Assembly: GCA_965276815.1 (NCBI GenBank)
Contig: CBDIBE010000011.1
Location: forward strand, 372,001 to 436,000
Reading direction: 5' to 3'
From: JAVVHH01 sp965276815
GTDB taxonomy: Bacteria; Pseudomonadota; Alphaproteobacteria; Acetobacterales; Acetobacteraceae
DNA length: 64,000 bases
The translations under genes were made by a program, and so were the position numbers. This document shows positions 1 through 8,283 of this stretch, piece after piece (position 1 is the first letter of the stretch; every line of letters begins with the position of its first letter). Under the pieces are notes generated by a model. The model searched no databases and was not told the DNA's origin. It saw nothing but the letters and a program-made list of their open reading frames with translations.

Positions 1-82
1 TCGCAATAATCAGACAGAACAACCGGGCCATCCCGGGCAGGTTTAGCCCGAGCCTAGGAGTTCGGCCACAACCGGCATCGTG

Positions 83-1012
83 TCAGGCCCGGCGCTGGCG
101 CCAGGCCAGCCATCCCGCTGCCCCGGCCGCAACCAGCGCGCCGATCGCGCCGCGGTGGCGGCTCAGCCAGAATTGCCGGCTGACGCGGGGGCGGTCCCAA
201 TTCGGCGCCCGCTCGACCGCGCCGCCCGCCAGATCGGCAAACTGCAGCGGCACGCCGATCGCGCCGGCAAAGAAGTCGAGCACGCTGGGCAGCAGCTTGT
301 TGCCGGCCGCCGGCGCCACCGTCGGTTCACCCACCTGCACCTCGCGCTTCGAGGTGGCGGCGAGATAGATCGCCTCGGCCACCGTCTCCGGCGCGATGAC
401 AGGCGGCGGCGGCCGCACCGGCTTGGAGACATAGGAGCGGGCGTGGTTGTAGAACGGGGTGCTGGTGGCCGGCGGCGCGACCAGGCTCAGGCGCACCCGG
501 CTGCCCGCGTGGTCCAGCTCCGCCTGCAGCGCCTCGGTGAAGCCGCGCAGCGCGAACTTGCTGCCGGAATAAGCCGCCTGCGGCGGCACGCCACGATCGC
601 TCAACGCCGAGCCGACCTGCACGATCACGCCGCGCTTGCGCCGCTGCATCCGCCGCAGCGCGACGCGCGTCCCGTTCACCGCGCCCAGATAGTTGACCTC
701 GGTGACTCGGCGGAAGTCGCGCTCCGGCACGTCCAGGAACTCGCCGAAGATCCCGACCCCGGCATTATTGACCCAGACGTCGATCGGCCCGAGCGCCGCC
801 TCGAGCCGCGCCGCGGCCCGCTCGAGCTGACCGCTATCGGCCACGTCGGCCGCGGCGATCGCCGCGCCGCCGGCCTGAAGCTGCGCCTGCTCCAGCGTGC
901 GCCGCTCGCGCCCGATCAGCCCGACCCGCCAGCCCTGCTTGGCAAACAGCGTGGCGGCGGCGCGGCCGATGCCGGACGACCCGCCGGTGATGACGACGAC
1001 ATTTTGTTGCAT
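83..1012 (-). CDS. SDR family NAD(P)-dependent oxidoreductase
   Basis: A 309-residue short-chain dehydrogenase/reductase. The N-terminal cofactor motif TGGSSGIG (about residues 9-16), the NNAGVG strand and the YSGSKFAL catalytic Tyr-x3-Lys are all present, so it should be an active NAD(P)H oxidoreductase. The substrate cannot be told from sequence. Beyond the usual 240-250 residue Rossmann core it has a C-terminal tail that ends in a hydrophobic Ala/Gly/Val/Leu stretch followed by WRQRRA, which could be a membrane anchor. It is divergently placed next to the NagA gene, 67 bp away. The family call is firm and the substrate unknown. Confidence 0.9.
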   Translation of the reverse strand: MQQNVVVITGGSSGIGRAAATLFAKQGWRVGLIGRERRTLEQAQLQAGGAAIAAADVADSGQLERAAARLEAALGPIDVWVNNAGVGIFGEFLDVPERDFRRVTEVNYLGAVNGTRVALRRMQRRKRGVIVQVGSALSDRGVPPQAAYSGSKFALRGFTEALQAELDHAGSRVRLSLVAPPATSTPFYNHARSYVSKPVRPPPPVIAPETVAEAIYLAATSKREVQVGEPTVAPAAGNKLLPSVLDFFAGAIGVPLQFADLAGGAVERAPNWDRPRVSRQFWLSRHRGAIGALVAAGAAGWLAWRQRRA

Positions 1013-1079
1013 GGCGGGTCGCCAACGCGAGGCGGCCAGGCCAGTTCCAGGCCGCGCTCCCTGGGTCTACGCTCACGCC

Positions 1080-2090
1080 ATGCAAAGCGCCGGCCTGTTT
1101 GACCTGCAGATCAACGGCTATGCCGGGGTCGACTTCAACGATGCCGGACTGACCGCGGACGCTCTCGACCACGCGCTGCACGCCATGCTGCGCTCCGGCG
1201 TCACCCAATGCCTGCCGACGCTGATCACCGCGACCGAGGCGGAGCTGCTCGAACGCTTCGCAGCGCTTGACCGCGCAGTGGCGACGAGCCGGCTCGGCCC
1301 CCTGATGGTGCCGGGCTACCATTTGGAAGGCCCGTTCCTCAGCCCTGAACCCGGCTTCGTCGGCTGCCATCCGCGTGAGGCCATGGTCTACCCGGACCCG
1401 GCGCTCGCCGAACGGGTGACGCGGGGATTGCGGCGCCCGGTATTGCTGCTGACCTTGGCGGTCGAGCGCCCCGGCGCCGAGGCGGTCATCGCTTGGGCGG
1501 TGCAGCGCGGGATCGTGGTGTCGATCGGCCATTCCGATGCGCGAGCGCCGGCTGTGGCACGCGCGGTGACGGCCGGCGCGCGCATGTCGACCCATCTCGG
1601 CAACGGCCTGCCGCAAATGCTGCCCAAGCTCGACAACCCGCTGATGGCGCAGCTCGCCGAGGATCGGCTGGCCGCCGGGTTCATCGCCGATGGCGTGCAC
1701 GTGCCGCGCCCCGCGCTGAAGGCGATGCTGCGCGCCAAGGGACCGGAGCGCTCGATATTGGTGACCGATGCGGTGGCGGCGGCCGCGGCGCCGCCGGGGC
1801 GCTACGGCTTTGCCGGCATGGCGATCGATGCGGCCGCCGACGGCACGGTGCGCAACCCGGCCGGCGCGCTGGCCGGGTCGGCGCTGCGGCTGGATCAGGC
1901 GGTGCGCAACGTGGTGGAGTGGGGCATGGTCGGTCTGGACGCGGCGGCGGCGCTCGCCTCGGCCAACCCCGCCGGGCTGCTCGGCCGGGCGGCGACGGGT
2001 TCGGTACAATGGAGCGATGCGGCTTGCGTGCTGGAAACCCGCTTGGCCGACATCACCGCTTATGCGCAGGAGGCGCAGCCATGGCACTGA
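1080..2090 (+). CDS. nagA: N-acetylglucosamine-6-phosphate deacetylase, short form
   Basis: Amidohydrolase expected to deacetylate GlcNAc-6-phosphate in cell-wall amino sugar recycling or use. Visible motifs are FDLQINGYAGVDF at the very start, HLEGPFLSPE (metal Glu), IGHSDA and STHLGNGLPQ (metal His), DGVHV, and VTDAV (catalytic Asp). The ATG at 1080 was chosen because homology begins at once after it. The in-frame sequence upstream is low-complexity and overlaps the SDR gene. At 336 residues it lacks the N-terminal beta-sandwich segment of classical NagA (about 380 aa), and the usual THLFNAM motif reads THLGNGL. The stop overlaps the next start by 10 nt, so the two genes are probably co-translated. 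Confidence 0.85.
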   Translation: MQSAGLFDLQINGYAGVDFNDAGLTADALDHALHAMLRSGVTQCLPTLITATEAELLERFAALDRAVATSRLGPLMVPGYHLEGPFLSPEPGFVGCHPREAMVYPDPALAERVTRGLRRPVLLLTLAVERPGAEAVIAWAVQRGIVVSIGHSDARAPAVARAVTAGARMSTHLGNGLPQMLPKLDNPLMAQLAEDRLAAGFIADGVHVPRPALKAMLRAKGPERSILVTDAVAAAAAPPGRYGFAGMAIDAAADGTVRNPAGALAGSALRLDQAVRNVVEWGMVGLDAAAALASANPAGLLGRAATGSVQWSDAACVLETRLADITAYAQEAQPWH

Positions 2091-3238
2091 CCCGACGGGC
2101 CACCCTTGCAGCACTCGGCGCCGGCGCCCTCGCCCGCAAGGCACGCGCCGAGCCGGTCTCGATCACCATCCTCGACGTCGGCGGCGCGCTCGCGCTGATG
2201 CAGCCCGCCTTCGAATCCTTCCGGGCGGCGCATCCCGACGCGCTCGACCGCCTGACCTTCAGCAAGGCGCCGGCCCCGGAACTGGCCGCCAAGCTGCAGG
2301 CGCAACAGGCGGCGGGACGGACCGATATCGATCTGGTGCTGACCGGCAGCGACGGGCTCGCCGCCGGGCTGGCGGTTGGGTTGTGGGAAAAGCTGTTGCC
2401 CGAGCATGCCGGAAGCCTACCGGATCTCGAAAAGATTTACGAGCCGGCCGCGTTGGCGCTGCATCGGGCGCAGGGCCAGGGCTACGGCGTGGTGATGAAC
2501 TACTACCCGTCCGGCCCGCTGCTGGAATACCTGCCCGACCGCATCACCGACCCGCCCGGCACGGCCGAGGCGCTGCTCGATTGGGCCCGCGCGCATCCTG
2601 GCCGCTTCATGTACGCCAACCCGGCCAATTCCGGCCCCGGCCGCACCTTCATGATGGGTCTGCCCTATTTGCTCGGCGACACCGACCCCAAGGACCCGGT
2701 CAACGGCTGGGCCGAGAGCTGGGCCTATCTGGAGGCGCTCAACCCGTGCATCGAATATTATCCGAGCGGCACCGGCGCCACCATGAAGGAGCTCGGCGAG
2801 GGCTCGCGCGACCTGATCGTGACCACCACCGGCTGGGACATCAACCCGCGCGTGCTCGGGATCGTGCCGAAGGAAGCCGCTGTCGCGACGCTGGGCGGCT
2901 TCCACTGGGTGTCGGATGCGTTCTTCATGACGGTGCCCAAGGGGGTCGGCCCGGCCAAGCTCGCCGTGCTGCTCGACATGATGTCGTGGGTACTACAACC
3001 GGCGCAGCAGGCGGTGTCCTATGACCAGGGCTATCTGTATCCCGGCCCAGCGGTGCGCAACGTTTCGCTCAGCATGGCCCCTGCCAGCAGCCAGGCCGCC
3101 ATCGAAGAATACGGCCGGCCGGAATACGCCGCGCTGATGCACGACAATCCGATCGAGCTGCCGCTGGCGCCGGACCGGATGGTGGTGGCGTTCCGGATGT
3201 GGGACGAGCGGATCGGCGCCAAGCAGGGCAAACGCTAA
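2081..3238 (+). CDS. ABC transporter periplasmic solute-binding protein (family 1 type)
   Basis: A 385-residue exported binding protein. It starts with a Tat-like signal (TRRATLAALGAGALARKARA) and continues with a type-II periplasmic-binding fold similar to the polyamine/iron/thiamine binding proteins (SITILDVGGALALMQPAFESF). AGGAGG at 2068-2073 lies 7 nt before the ATG, which fixes the start. It overlaps nagA by 10 nt, so it should be co-expressed with it, but no permease or ATPase gene follows. It is therefore an orphan binding protein or is served by a transporter elsewhere. Its stop overlaps the stop of the convergent M20 gene. The ligand is unknown. Confidence 0.8.
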   Translation: MALTRRATLAALGAGALARKARAEPVSITILDVGGALALMQPAFESFRAAHPDALDRLTFSKAPAPELAAKLQAQQAAGRTDIDLVLTGSDGLAAGLAVGLWEKLLPEHAGSLPDLEKIYEPAALALHRAQGQGYGVVMNYYPSGPLLEYLPDRITDPPGTAEALLDWARAHPGRFMYANPANSGPGRTFMMGLPYLLGDTDPKDPVNGWAESWAYLEALNPCIEYYPSGTGATMKELGEGSRDLIVTTTGWDINPRVLGIVPKEAAVATLGGFHWVSDAFFMTVPKGVGPAKLAVLLDMMSWVLQPAQQAVSYDQGYLYPGPAVRNVSLSMAPASSQAAIEEYGRPEYAALMHDNPIELPLAPDRMVVAFRMWDERIGAKQGKR

Positions 3239-4527
3239 ACCCGCTCGACCCCGCACCACTCGGCGATGGTCAGCGCCAGCACCGCGGTGACCTCGTGCAG
3301 CGAATCGAGGCCGACGCTCTCATCGATGCCGTGGATGTTGTCGGCGTCCGGCCCGTAGCAGGTCGCCTCGATGCCGCTCGCCGCGTAATGCCGCGCATCG
3401 GTCAGCCCGGTGGCGTTGTAGCGGCGCAGGGTCTCGCCGGTGACGCGCTGATGCAGCCCGGCGACGGTGCGGCTGATCGCCTGCTCGGCCGGGAACACGC
3501 AGCCATCGGCCATGAAGCCCTGGAAGGTCACGCCCAGCTTGGCCCCGCGCAGCGCTGGGTCGGAGGCCGCGTCGGCCACCAGGCGCTCGATCTCCTGGCG
3601 CACGTCGTGGCAGGAATGGCCCGGCATGACGCCCACGCGCACGCCGAGCCGCGCCCTTGTCGCCACCGAGCTGTTCCACTCGCCGCCCTCGAGCGTGCCG
3701 AAATTGACGTTGATCGGGTGGTTGGACGCGGCAAAGGCGGGATGCCGGCGCTCGGCCCGGTTCATCGCCAGCTCATAGTCGCGGAACCGCTGCATCACCG
3801 TATACGCCGCCTCGATCGCGTTCACCCCGGCCTGCATCTCGCGCACATGCGCCGGCCGGCCGGTGATCGTGACCCAGGCCCACACCACGCCGACCTCGGC
3901 CACGTAGAGCGCCGGATAGCCCGGGCCCGGCTCCGCGATCAGGCAGGCATCGGGGCGCGGCAGCGCTTCGCGCACCGCCAGCGCGCCATTGCCGGTGCAC
4001 TCCTCCTCGATGACCGCGGCAAACTGCAGCTCGGCCGCCGGCTGCAACCCGGCGCGGCGCAGCGCCTGGAACGCCATCAGCATCGCCACCAGCCCCGCCT
4101 TCATATCCCCGGCGCCGCGCCCATACAGCCGCCCATCGCGCACCGCAGGCGCGAAGGGCGGCGTGGTCCACAGATCCGCCGCCCCCTCCGGCACCACGTC
4201 CACATGGCCCTGCAGCAGCAGGCTGCGCCCGCGCCGCGTGGGCGGCCGGTGCACGGCGACCACATTGTCCCGCCCGGCATAGTCGATCAGCGGCGGCGAC
4301 CAACCCGGCACGGCGGCGAGCCGCGCCGGGTCGGTCGGCACGCGGACCGGCTCCAGACCGAGGCCGCGCAACGCCTCCGCCATCACCGCGAGGCACCCCG
4401 CCTCCTCGCCGAGCAAGCTGCGCTCGCGCACCAGCGCCGCCAGCAGCGCCGCCGCCTCGCCGCGCAACCCCGCCACCGCCTCCAGGATCGCCCGTTCCTG
4501 GTCCCCGCTCAGTCGCTGTTCGTCCAT
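3235..4527 (-). CDS. M20 family metallo-deacylase (ArgE/DapE-like)
   Basis: Zinc-dependent amidohydrolase of 430 residues in the acetylornithine deacetylase / succinyl-diaminopimelate desuccinylase family. It carries LLQGHVDVVPEG (metal His and Asp), GRGAGDMKAG (bridging Asp region) and the catalytic pair VIEEECTGNG. A later segment (NVNFGTLEGGEWNSSV) fits the dimerisation domain. The ATG at 4527 was preferred over the in-frame start at 4590, because the extra 21 residues would be translated from a repeat element upstream. It could be ArgE, DapE or a related N-acyl-amino-acid deacylase, and the sequence does not decide. Confidence 0.85.
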   Translation of the reverse strand: MDEQRLSGDQERAILEAVAGLRGEAAALLAALVRERSLLGEEAGCLAVMAEALRGLGLEPVRVPTDPARLAAVPGWSPPLIDYAGRDNVVAVHRPPTRRGRSLLLQGHVDVVPEGAADLWTTPPFAPAVRDGRLYGRGAGDMKAGLVAMLMAFQALRRAGLQPAAELQFAAVIEEECTGNGALAVREALPRPDACLIAEPGPGYPALYVAEVGVVWAWVTITGRPAHVREMQAGVNAIEAAYTVMQRFRDYELAMNRAERRHPAFAASNHPINVNFGTLEGGEWNSSVATRARLGVRVGVMPGHSCHDVRQEIERLVADAASDPALRGAKLGVTFQGFMADGCVFPAEQAISRTVAGLHQRVTGETLRRYNATGLTDARHYAASGIEATCYGPDADNIHGIDESVGLDSLHEVTAVLALTIAEWCGVERV

Positions 4528-4541
4528 GGCCGGACCGTAGC

Positions 4542-4598
4542 GGTGATCGGTGACCAGTGACCAGTGATCAAGCCAGCGATCCCCGATCACTGATCACC
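4542..4598. repeat. Heptamer repeat element [RGTGAYC]4 with inverted half
   Basis: Four direct heptamers run without gaps at 4542-4569: GGTGATC, GGTGACC, AGTGACC, AGTGATC. After an 11-nt spacer comes CCCC (4581-4584), then two inverted heptamers, GATCACT and GATCACC (4585-4598). The same architecture recurs at 54484-54564. A further short tandem (CTGACGA twice, 4608-4621) separates it from mutL. It lies in the divergent gap between the M20 deacylase and mutL, so it may affect either promoter. Its function is unknown. Confidence 0.7.
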
Positions 4599-4635
4599 AT
4601 CTGGCGTCTGACGACTGACGACTGTAACCTGACGC

Positions 4636-6351
4636 ATGGCGCGAATCCGCCTGCTTCCTGAGGGTCTGATCAACCGCATCGCTGCCGGCGAGGTGGTCGA
4701 ACGGCCGGCAGCCGTGGTCAAGGAACTGGTCGAGAACGCGCTCGACGCCGGGGCCAGGCGGATCGCGGTCAGCCTGGAAGGCGGCGGCATCGACCGCATC
4801 GAGGTGGTCGATGACGGGCACGGCATGGACGCCGACGACCTGGCGCTGTCGGTGCAGCGGCATTGCACCTCCAAGCTCGATGACGCGGCGCTGGTGCGAA
4901 TCCGCACGCTGGGGTTCCGCGGCGAGGCGCTGCCCAGCATCGGCGCCGCCGCCCGGCTGCACCTGGTCTCGCGCCGGCCGGACGCGCCGCACGCGCAGCA
5001 GATCCGGGTCGAAGGCGGCCAGGTCGCGCCCACCAGCCCGGCCGCTGGGCCGCCAGGGACCCGCGCGGTGGTCACCGATCTGTTCTTCGCCACCCCGGCG
5101 CGGCGCAAATTCCTCAAACATAAGCGGACCGAGGGCGAGCACGCCGAGCAGGCGGTGCGCCGCCTCGCCATGGCCGCGCCAGCGACCGCGTTCCGGCTGG
5201 AAGTCGGCGGCCGCGTGCTGTTCGACCTGCCGGCGCAAGACCGCGCGGCGCGGGTGGCCGCCTTGCTGGGCGCCGAGGCGGCCGGGCTGCTGCCGGTCGA
5301 GGCCGAGCGCGGCCCGCTCAGCGTCAGCGGTTTCGCCGGGCCGCCGACGACAAACCGGGCCTCGGCGGCGCAGCAGAGCCTGGTGGTGAATGGCCGCCCG
5401 GTGGCCGACCCGCTGCTGAAAACCGCGCTGCGCGTCGCCTATCGCGACGTGATCCCGTTCGGCCGCCACCCGGTCGCCGCGCTCTACCTCGACCTGCCGC
5501 CGGACCTGGTCGACGTCAACGTGCACCCGGCGAAGTCCGAGCTGCGCTTCCAGGATCCGGCCGGGGTGCGCGCCCTGGTGATCGGCGCGCTGGCCCGCGC
5601 GCTCTCCGGCGGGGTGCAGGTGGCGCCGCTGGCCAACGTGCGCCCCCACTTGCATCTAGTGGCGAGCCGGCCGCCGGGGCCGCGCTATCAAGGCTTCGCC
5701 GAGGCGCAGCTGCCGCTCGCCGCCGCCCCGGCCGCCCGCGCGCTGCCGGTTCCGGTGCCAGACCCCGCATATCCGCTCGGTGCGCCGCTCGGCCAGGTGT
5801 TCGACACCTATATTCTGGCGGTCGCCGAAGATGGCAGCCTGGTGCTGGTCGACCAGCACGCCGCGCATGAGCGCCTCACCCATGAGGCGCTGGCCACCCA
5901 GCACGCGGCTGGTGGGGTGCGGACGCAGACGCTGCTGCTGCCCGCGGTGGTCGATCTGCCGCACGCCGACACCGCGCGCCTGCTCGCCGAAGCCGACACG
6001 CTGCGGGCGCTCGGCCTGGAGCTCGAGGGGTTTGGCCCCGGCGCCGTGCTGGTCCGCGCCCTGCCCGCCTGCCTCGGCGCCCCCGACCCGGCGCCGCTGC
6101 TGCGCGACCTGGCCGACGAGCTCGCCGAAAGCGGCGAGTCCACGGCGCTGCACGCCCGGCTCGACGCAGTGCTGGCGCGGCTCGCCTGCCATGGCAGCAT
6201 CCGCGCCGGCCGCCGGCTCGGCGCGGCGGAGATGAATGCGCTGCTGCGGCAGATGGAGGCCACCCCGCGCGCCGCGACCTGCAGCCATGGCCGCCCCACC
6301 GTGCTGAAGCTGACCAGGGCCGAGATCGAGCGGCTGTTCGGGCGACGCTAG
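4636..6351 (+). CDS. mutL: DNA mismatch repair protein MutL
   Basis: A 571-residue MutL. The N-terminal GHKL ATPase shows NRIAAGEVVERPAAVVKEL, ENALDAGA, DDGHGM and GFRGEALPSIG. The transducer domain has DVNVHPAKSELRF. The C-terminal domain (about residues 380-571) contains DQHAAHERLTHE, matching the DQHA(x)2E(x)4E endonuclease motif, plus ACHGSIRAGRRL and CSHGRPTVLKL zinc/active-site elements. It is therefore predicted to be the nicking type of MutL, the type found in bacteria that lack MutH. The ATG at 4636 opens directly into the conserved N-terminus. A hairpin repeat follows 15 bp after the stop. Confidence 0.97.
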   Translation: MARIRLLPEGLINRIAAGEVVERPAAVVKELVENALDAGARRIAVSLEGGGIDRIEVVDDGHGMDADDLALSVQRHCTSKLDDAALVRIRTLGFRGEALPSIGAAARLHLVSRRPDAPHAQQIRVEGGQVAPTSPAAGPPGTRAVVTDLFFATPARRKFLKHKRTEGEHAEQAVRRLAMAAPATAFRLEVGGRVLFDLPAQDRAARVAALLGAEAAGLLPVEAERGPLSVSGFAGPPTTNRASAAQQSLVVNGRPVADPLLKTALRVAYRDVIPFGRHPVAALYLDLPPDLVDVNVHPAKSELRFQDPAGVRALVIGALARALSGGVQVAPLANVRPHLHLVASRPPGPRYQGFAEAQLPLAAAPAARALPVPVPDPAYPLGAPLGQVFDTYILAVAEDGSLVLVDQHAAHERLTHEALATQHAAGGVRTQTLLLPAVVDLPHADTARLLAEADTLRALGLELEGFGPGAVLVRALPACLGAPDPAPLLRDLADELAESGESTALHARLDAVLARLACHGSIRAGRRLGAAEMNALLRQMEATPRAATCSHGRPTVLKLTRAEIERLFGRR

Positions 6352-6365
6352 TCTAGCTTTATTTG

Positions 6366-6415
6366 AGACAGCGATTCACGTCCTGACCGATTCCGGTCAG
6401 GACGATCGCGGTCTA
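6366..6415. repeat. Palindromic intergenic repeat, CTAGACCGC family
   Basis: A long hairpin lies between convergent mutL and the flavoprotein gene. The outer arms are AGACAGCGAT (6366-6375) and ATCGCGGTCT (6405-6414). The inner perfect 10-bp stem is GTCCTGACCG (6380-6389) and CGGTCAGGAC (6394-6403), with loop ATTC. The right end carries the TAG stop of the minus-strand gene (6413-6415). The element resembles those at 23631-23746 (shared CTAGACCGC and CTGAC/GTCAGG blocks). It could act as a bidirectional terminator, although there is no clear T-run. Confidence 0.65.
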
Positions 6416-7603
6416 GATCCGCGGCGAACCCGGCTCGAGCCCCAGCAGGACGCGCCCCGGCGGCACCATCAGACGGGTGGCGAAGTTCACGTGCTGGCAG
6501 GCGGCCTCGACGTCGCGCAGCTTGGCGGCGAACGGCGCCGTTTCCAGCACGGCGGTGCTGCCGGCGGCTTGATACATCCGGTTGGTCACCTCGCGCCCGA
6601 CCTCGCCGGCATGGCAGCAGGCCATGCGCAGCAGCGCCTGTTCCGCGACCGAGGCCGGCCGGCCCGACGACAACGATTCCCAGGTGGCACCGATGGTCTC
6701 GAAGGCGAAGGCGCGCGCCGCCAGCAGCCGGGTCTTCGCCCACGCGACCTCGAGCTGGACGTGTTCCTGCTCGCAGAGCGGCGCCGCTCTGGCGAACGCG
6801 GTCTTCCGCCGGGCCAGCTCGATGAAGGCGTCGATCGCGCCGGCGGCGATGCCGAGCGGGATGCCGAGTGCCGAGATCGCGGCGGCCGAGAACATCGGCA
6901 AGCGATACAGCGGGCCCAGCTGCCGCGGCTCGCCGTCCAGCTTGGCGGTGCAATCCTCCGGCACCCAGACATCCGCGCACTCCACGTCATGGCTGCCGCT
7001 CGACTTCAGGCCGAAGCTGTTCCAGTTGCCGACGACGCGGACCTGTTCGGACGGCACCGCCATGCCGCGCACGACCGGCTGGCCGTCCGCGGTCCGCCGC
7101 GGCCCGCCATCCTCCTGCTCGACGCACATGAAGAAGGAGACGTTGCTGTAGCGGCAGAAGCTCGCCCAGGACCAGCGGCCGTTGACGCGCCAGCCATCGC
7201 CGTCCCGCGTGGCCGTCCCGGTGGGGTTGCCGCTGCCGCTGCCGGCGAACATGGCGCCGTTCGGCAGCATGCGGCGGAGCGGCTCGGCCGCGAACAGCCC
7301 CGTCGCCCAGGAGGGCACGCCGGAGGAGATCGCGACGCACCAGGCGACCGACCCGTCCTGCCGGGCCAGTTCTTCGATCACCTGGACGTATTCGAGCGGA
7401 TGCGTCTCCGGGCCGCCCAGCGCCCGCGGCAGCCAGAGCTGCGTCAGCCCCGCAGCGATCAGCGCCTCGGCCAGCAGCGGGGGCAGATCGGGTCCAGCGG
7501 CCAGCGCCTCGCGATGCGCGTCGACCAGCGGCCGCAGCGCCTTGGCGGCAGCGAGCGGCCTCGACCGCGGGGCGGACATGCTGGTGGGGGTCATATCATT
7601 CAT
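6413..7603 (-). CDS. Acyl-CoA dehydrogenase-fold flavoprotein (possible two-component monooxygenase)
   Basis: A 396-residue protein with the acyl-CoA dehydrogenase fold. An N-terminal helical domain (LIAAGLTQLWLPRALGG, EELARQDGSVAWCVAIS) is followed by a middle beta domain (GRWSWASFCRYSNVSFFMCV) and a C-terminal helical domain with CHAGEVGREVTNRMYQAAGS. The spacing and the SVAWC element recall the FMNH2-dependent oxygenases HsaA, DszC and HpaB-like type-2 proteins more than true acyl-CoA dehydrogenases, but that is inference. The ATG at 7603 was chosen, and 23 extra in-frame residues upstream look non-coding. Its stop is supplied by the flanking palindromic repeat. No reductase partner is adjacent. 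Confidence 0.75.
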   Translation of the reverse strand: MNDMTPTSMSAPRSRPLAAAKALRPLVDAHREALAAGPDLPPLLAEALIAAGLTQLWLPRALGGPETHPLEYVQVIEELARQDGSVAWCVAISSGVPSWATGLFAAEPLRRMLPNGAMFAGSGSGNPTGTATRDGDGWRVNGRWSWASFCRYSNVSFFMCVEQEDGGPRRTADGQPVVRGMAVPSEQVRVVGNWNSFGLKSSGSHDVECADVWVPEDCTAKLDGEPRQLGPLYRLPMFSAAAISALGIPLGIAAGAIDAFIELARRKTAFARAAPLCEQEHVQLEVAWAKTRLLAARAFAFETIGATWESLSSGRPASVAEQALLRMACCHAGEVGREVTNRMYQAAGSTAVLETAPFAAKLRDVEAACQHVNFATRLMVPPGRVLLGLEPGSPRI

Positions 7604-7722
7604 TTCGCAACGCCCTTGCAAATGGGGTGAGCGCCGGCCGAGACAGTCGTGCTCCGGTCCGCGCAAGCCCAAATGTGCCGCTGCGGCGTTACGATCGTGC
7701 GACGGGGATCAGCAAAACCGTT

Positions 7723-8283
7723 TCAGCTGTAATCGGCCGCTGACCGCCGGAACGCGAACAGCCGCGCCGCGCCATGGCTGAACTCGGCCAGCCGCACGCC
7801 CTGCGGCGCTGGCGCCTCGCGCGCCACCTCCGCCAGCAGCAGAGAGCGCGGCCCGATCCGCCCCGCCGCCGCCAGAGCCGCGACGGCCGGGTCCAACAGA
7901 TCAGCGCCATACGGCGGATCGAGGAACACCAGCCCGGCCGGGCCGCCCGGCGGCGGGCGCAGCGCGTCGCCAGCGAGCACCGTGCAGCGCGGCTCCGCCC
8001 GGCAGGCGGCGATGTTGGCCCGCAGCGCCGCCAGCGCCGCCCGGTCGCGCTCGATGAACACCGCCGTCGCCGCCCCACGCGACAGCGCCTCCAGCCCCAG
8101 CGCCCCGGTCCCGGCAAACGCGTCCAGCACATCAGCCCCTTCGACCAGCGCGCGCCCCGCCCAGGGCGCGTGCAGCAGCCGGTCGAACAGCGCCTGGCGC
8201 ACCCGGTCCGCGGTTGGCCGCGTCGTCTCGCCCGGCGGCGCCTGCAGGCGCCGACCGCGCCAGGCGCCGCCGATGATCCGCAT
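7723..8283 (-). CDS. rsmD: 16S rRNA (guanine(966)-N2)-methyltransferase RsmD
   Basis: A 186-residue SAM-dependent methyltransferase. RIIGGAWRGRRLQ and TRPTADRVRQALFD at the N-terminus, DAFAGTGALGLEALSRGA (SAM loop) and FLDPPYGADLLDP (catalytic NPPY-type motif) are diagnostic of RsmD, which methylates small-subunit rRNA during ribosome assembly. The ATG shares one base with the stop of the upstream rluB gene (TGATG arrangement), so translation is coupled. This makes a short ribosome-maturation operon on the minus strand. Confidence 0.95.
   Translation of the reverse strand: MRIIGGAWRGRRLQAPPGETTRPTADRVRQALFDRLLHAPWAGRALVEGADVLDAFAGTGALGLEALSRGAATAVFIERDRAALAALRANIAACRAEPRCTVLAGDALRPPPGGPAGLVFLDPPYGADLLDPAVAALAAAGRIGPRSLLLAEVAREAPAPQGVRLAEFSHGAARLFAFRRSAADYS

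Noticed and set aside
1..82. Possible hairpins left of the SDR gene
   Set aside because: Short GC-rich stems without a clear T-run at the window edge. They cannot be assigned to a gene.
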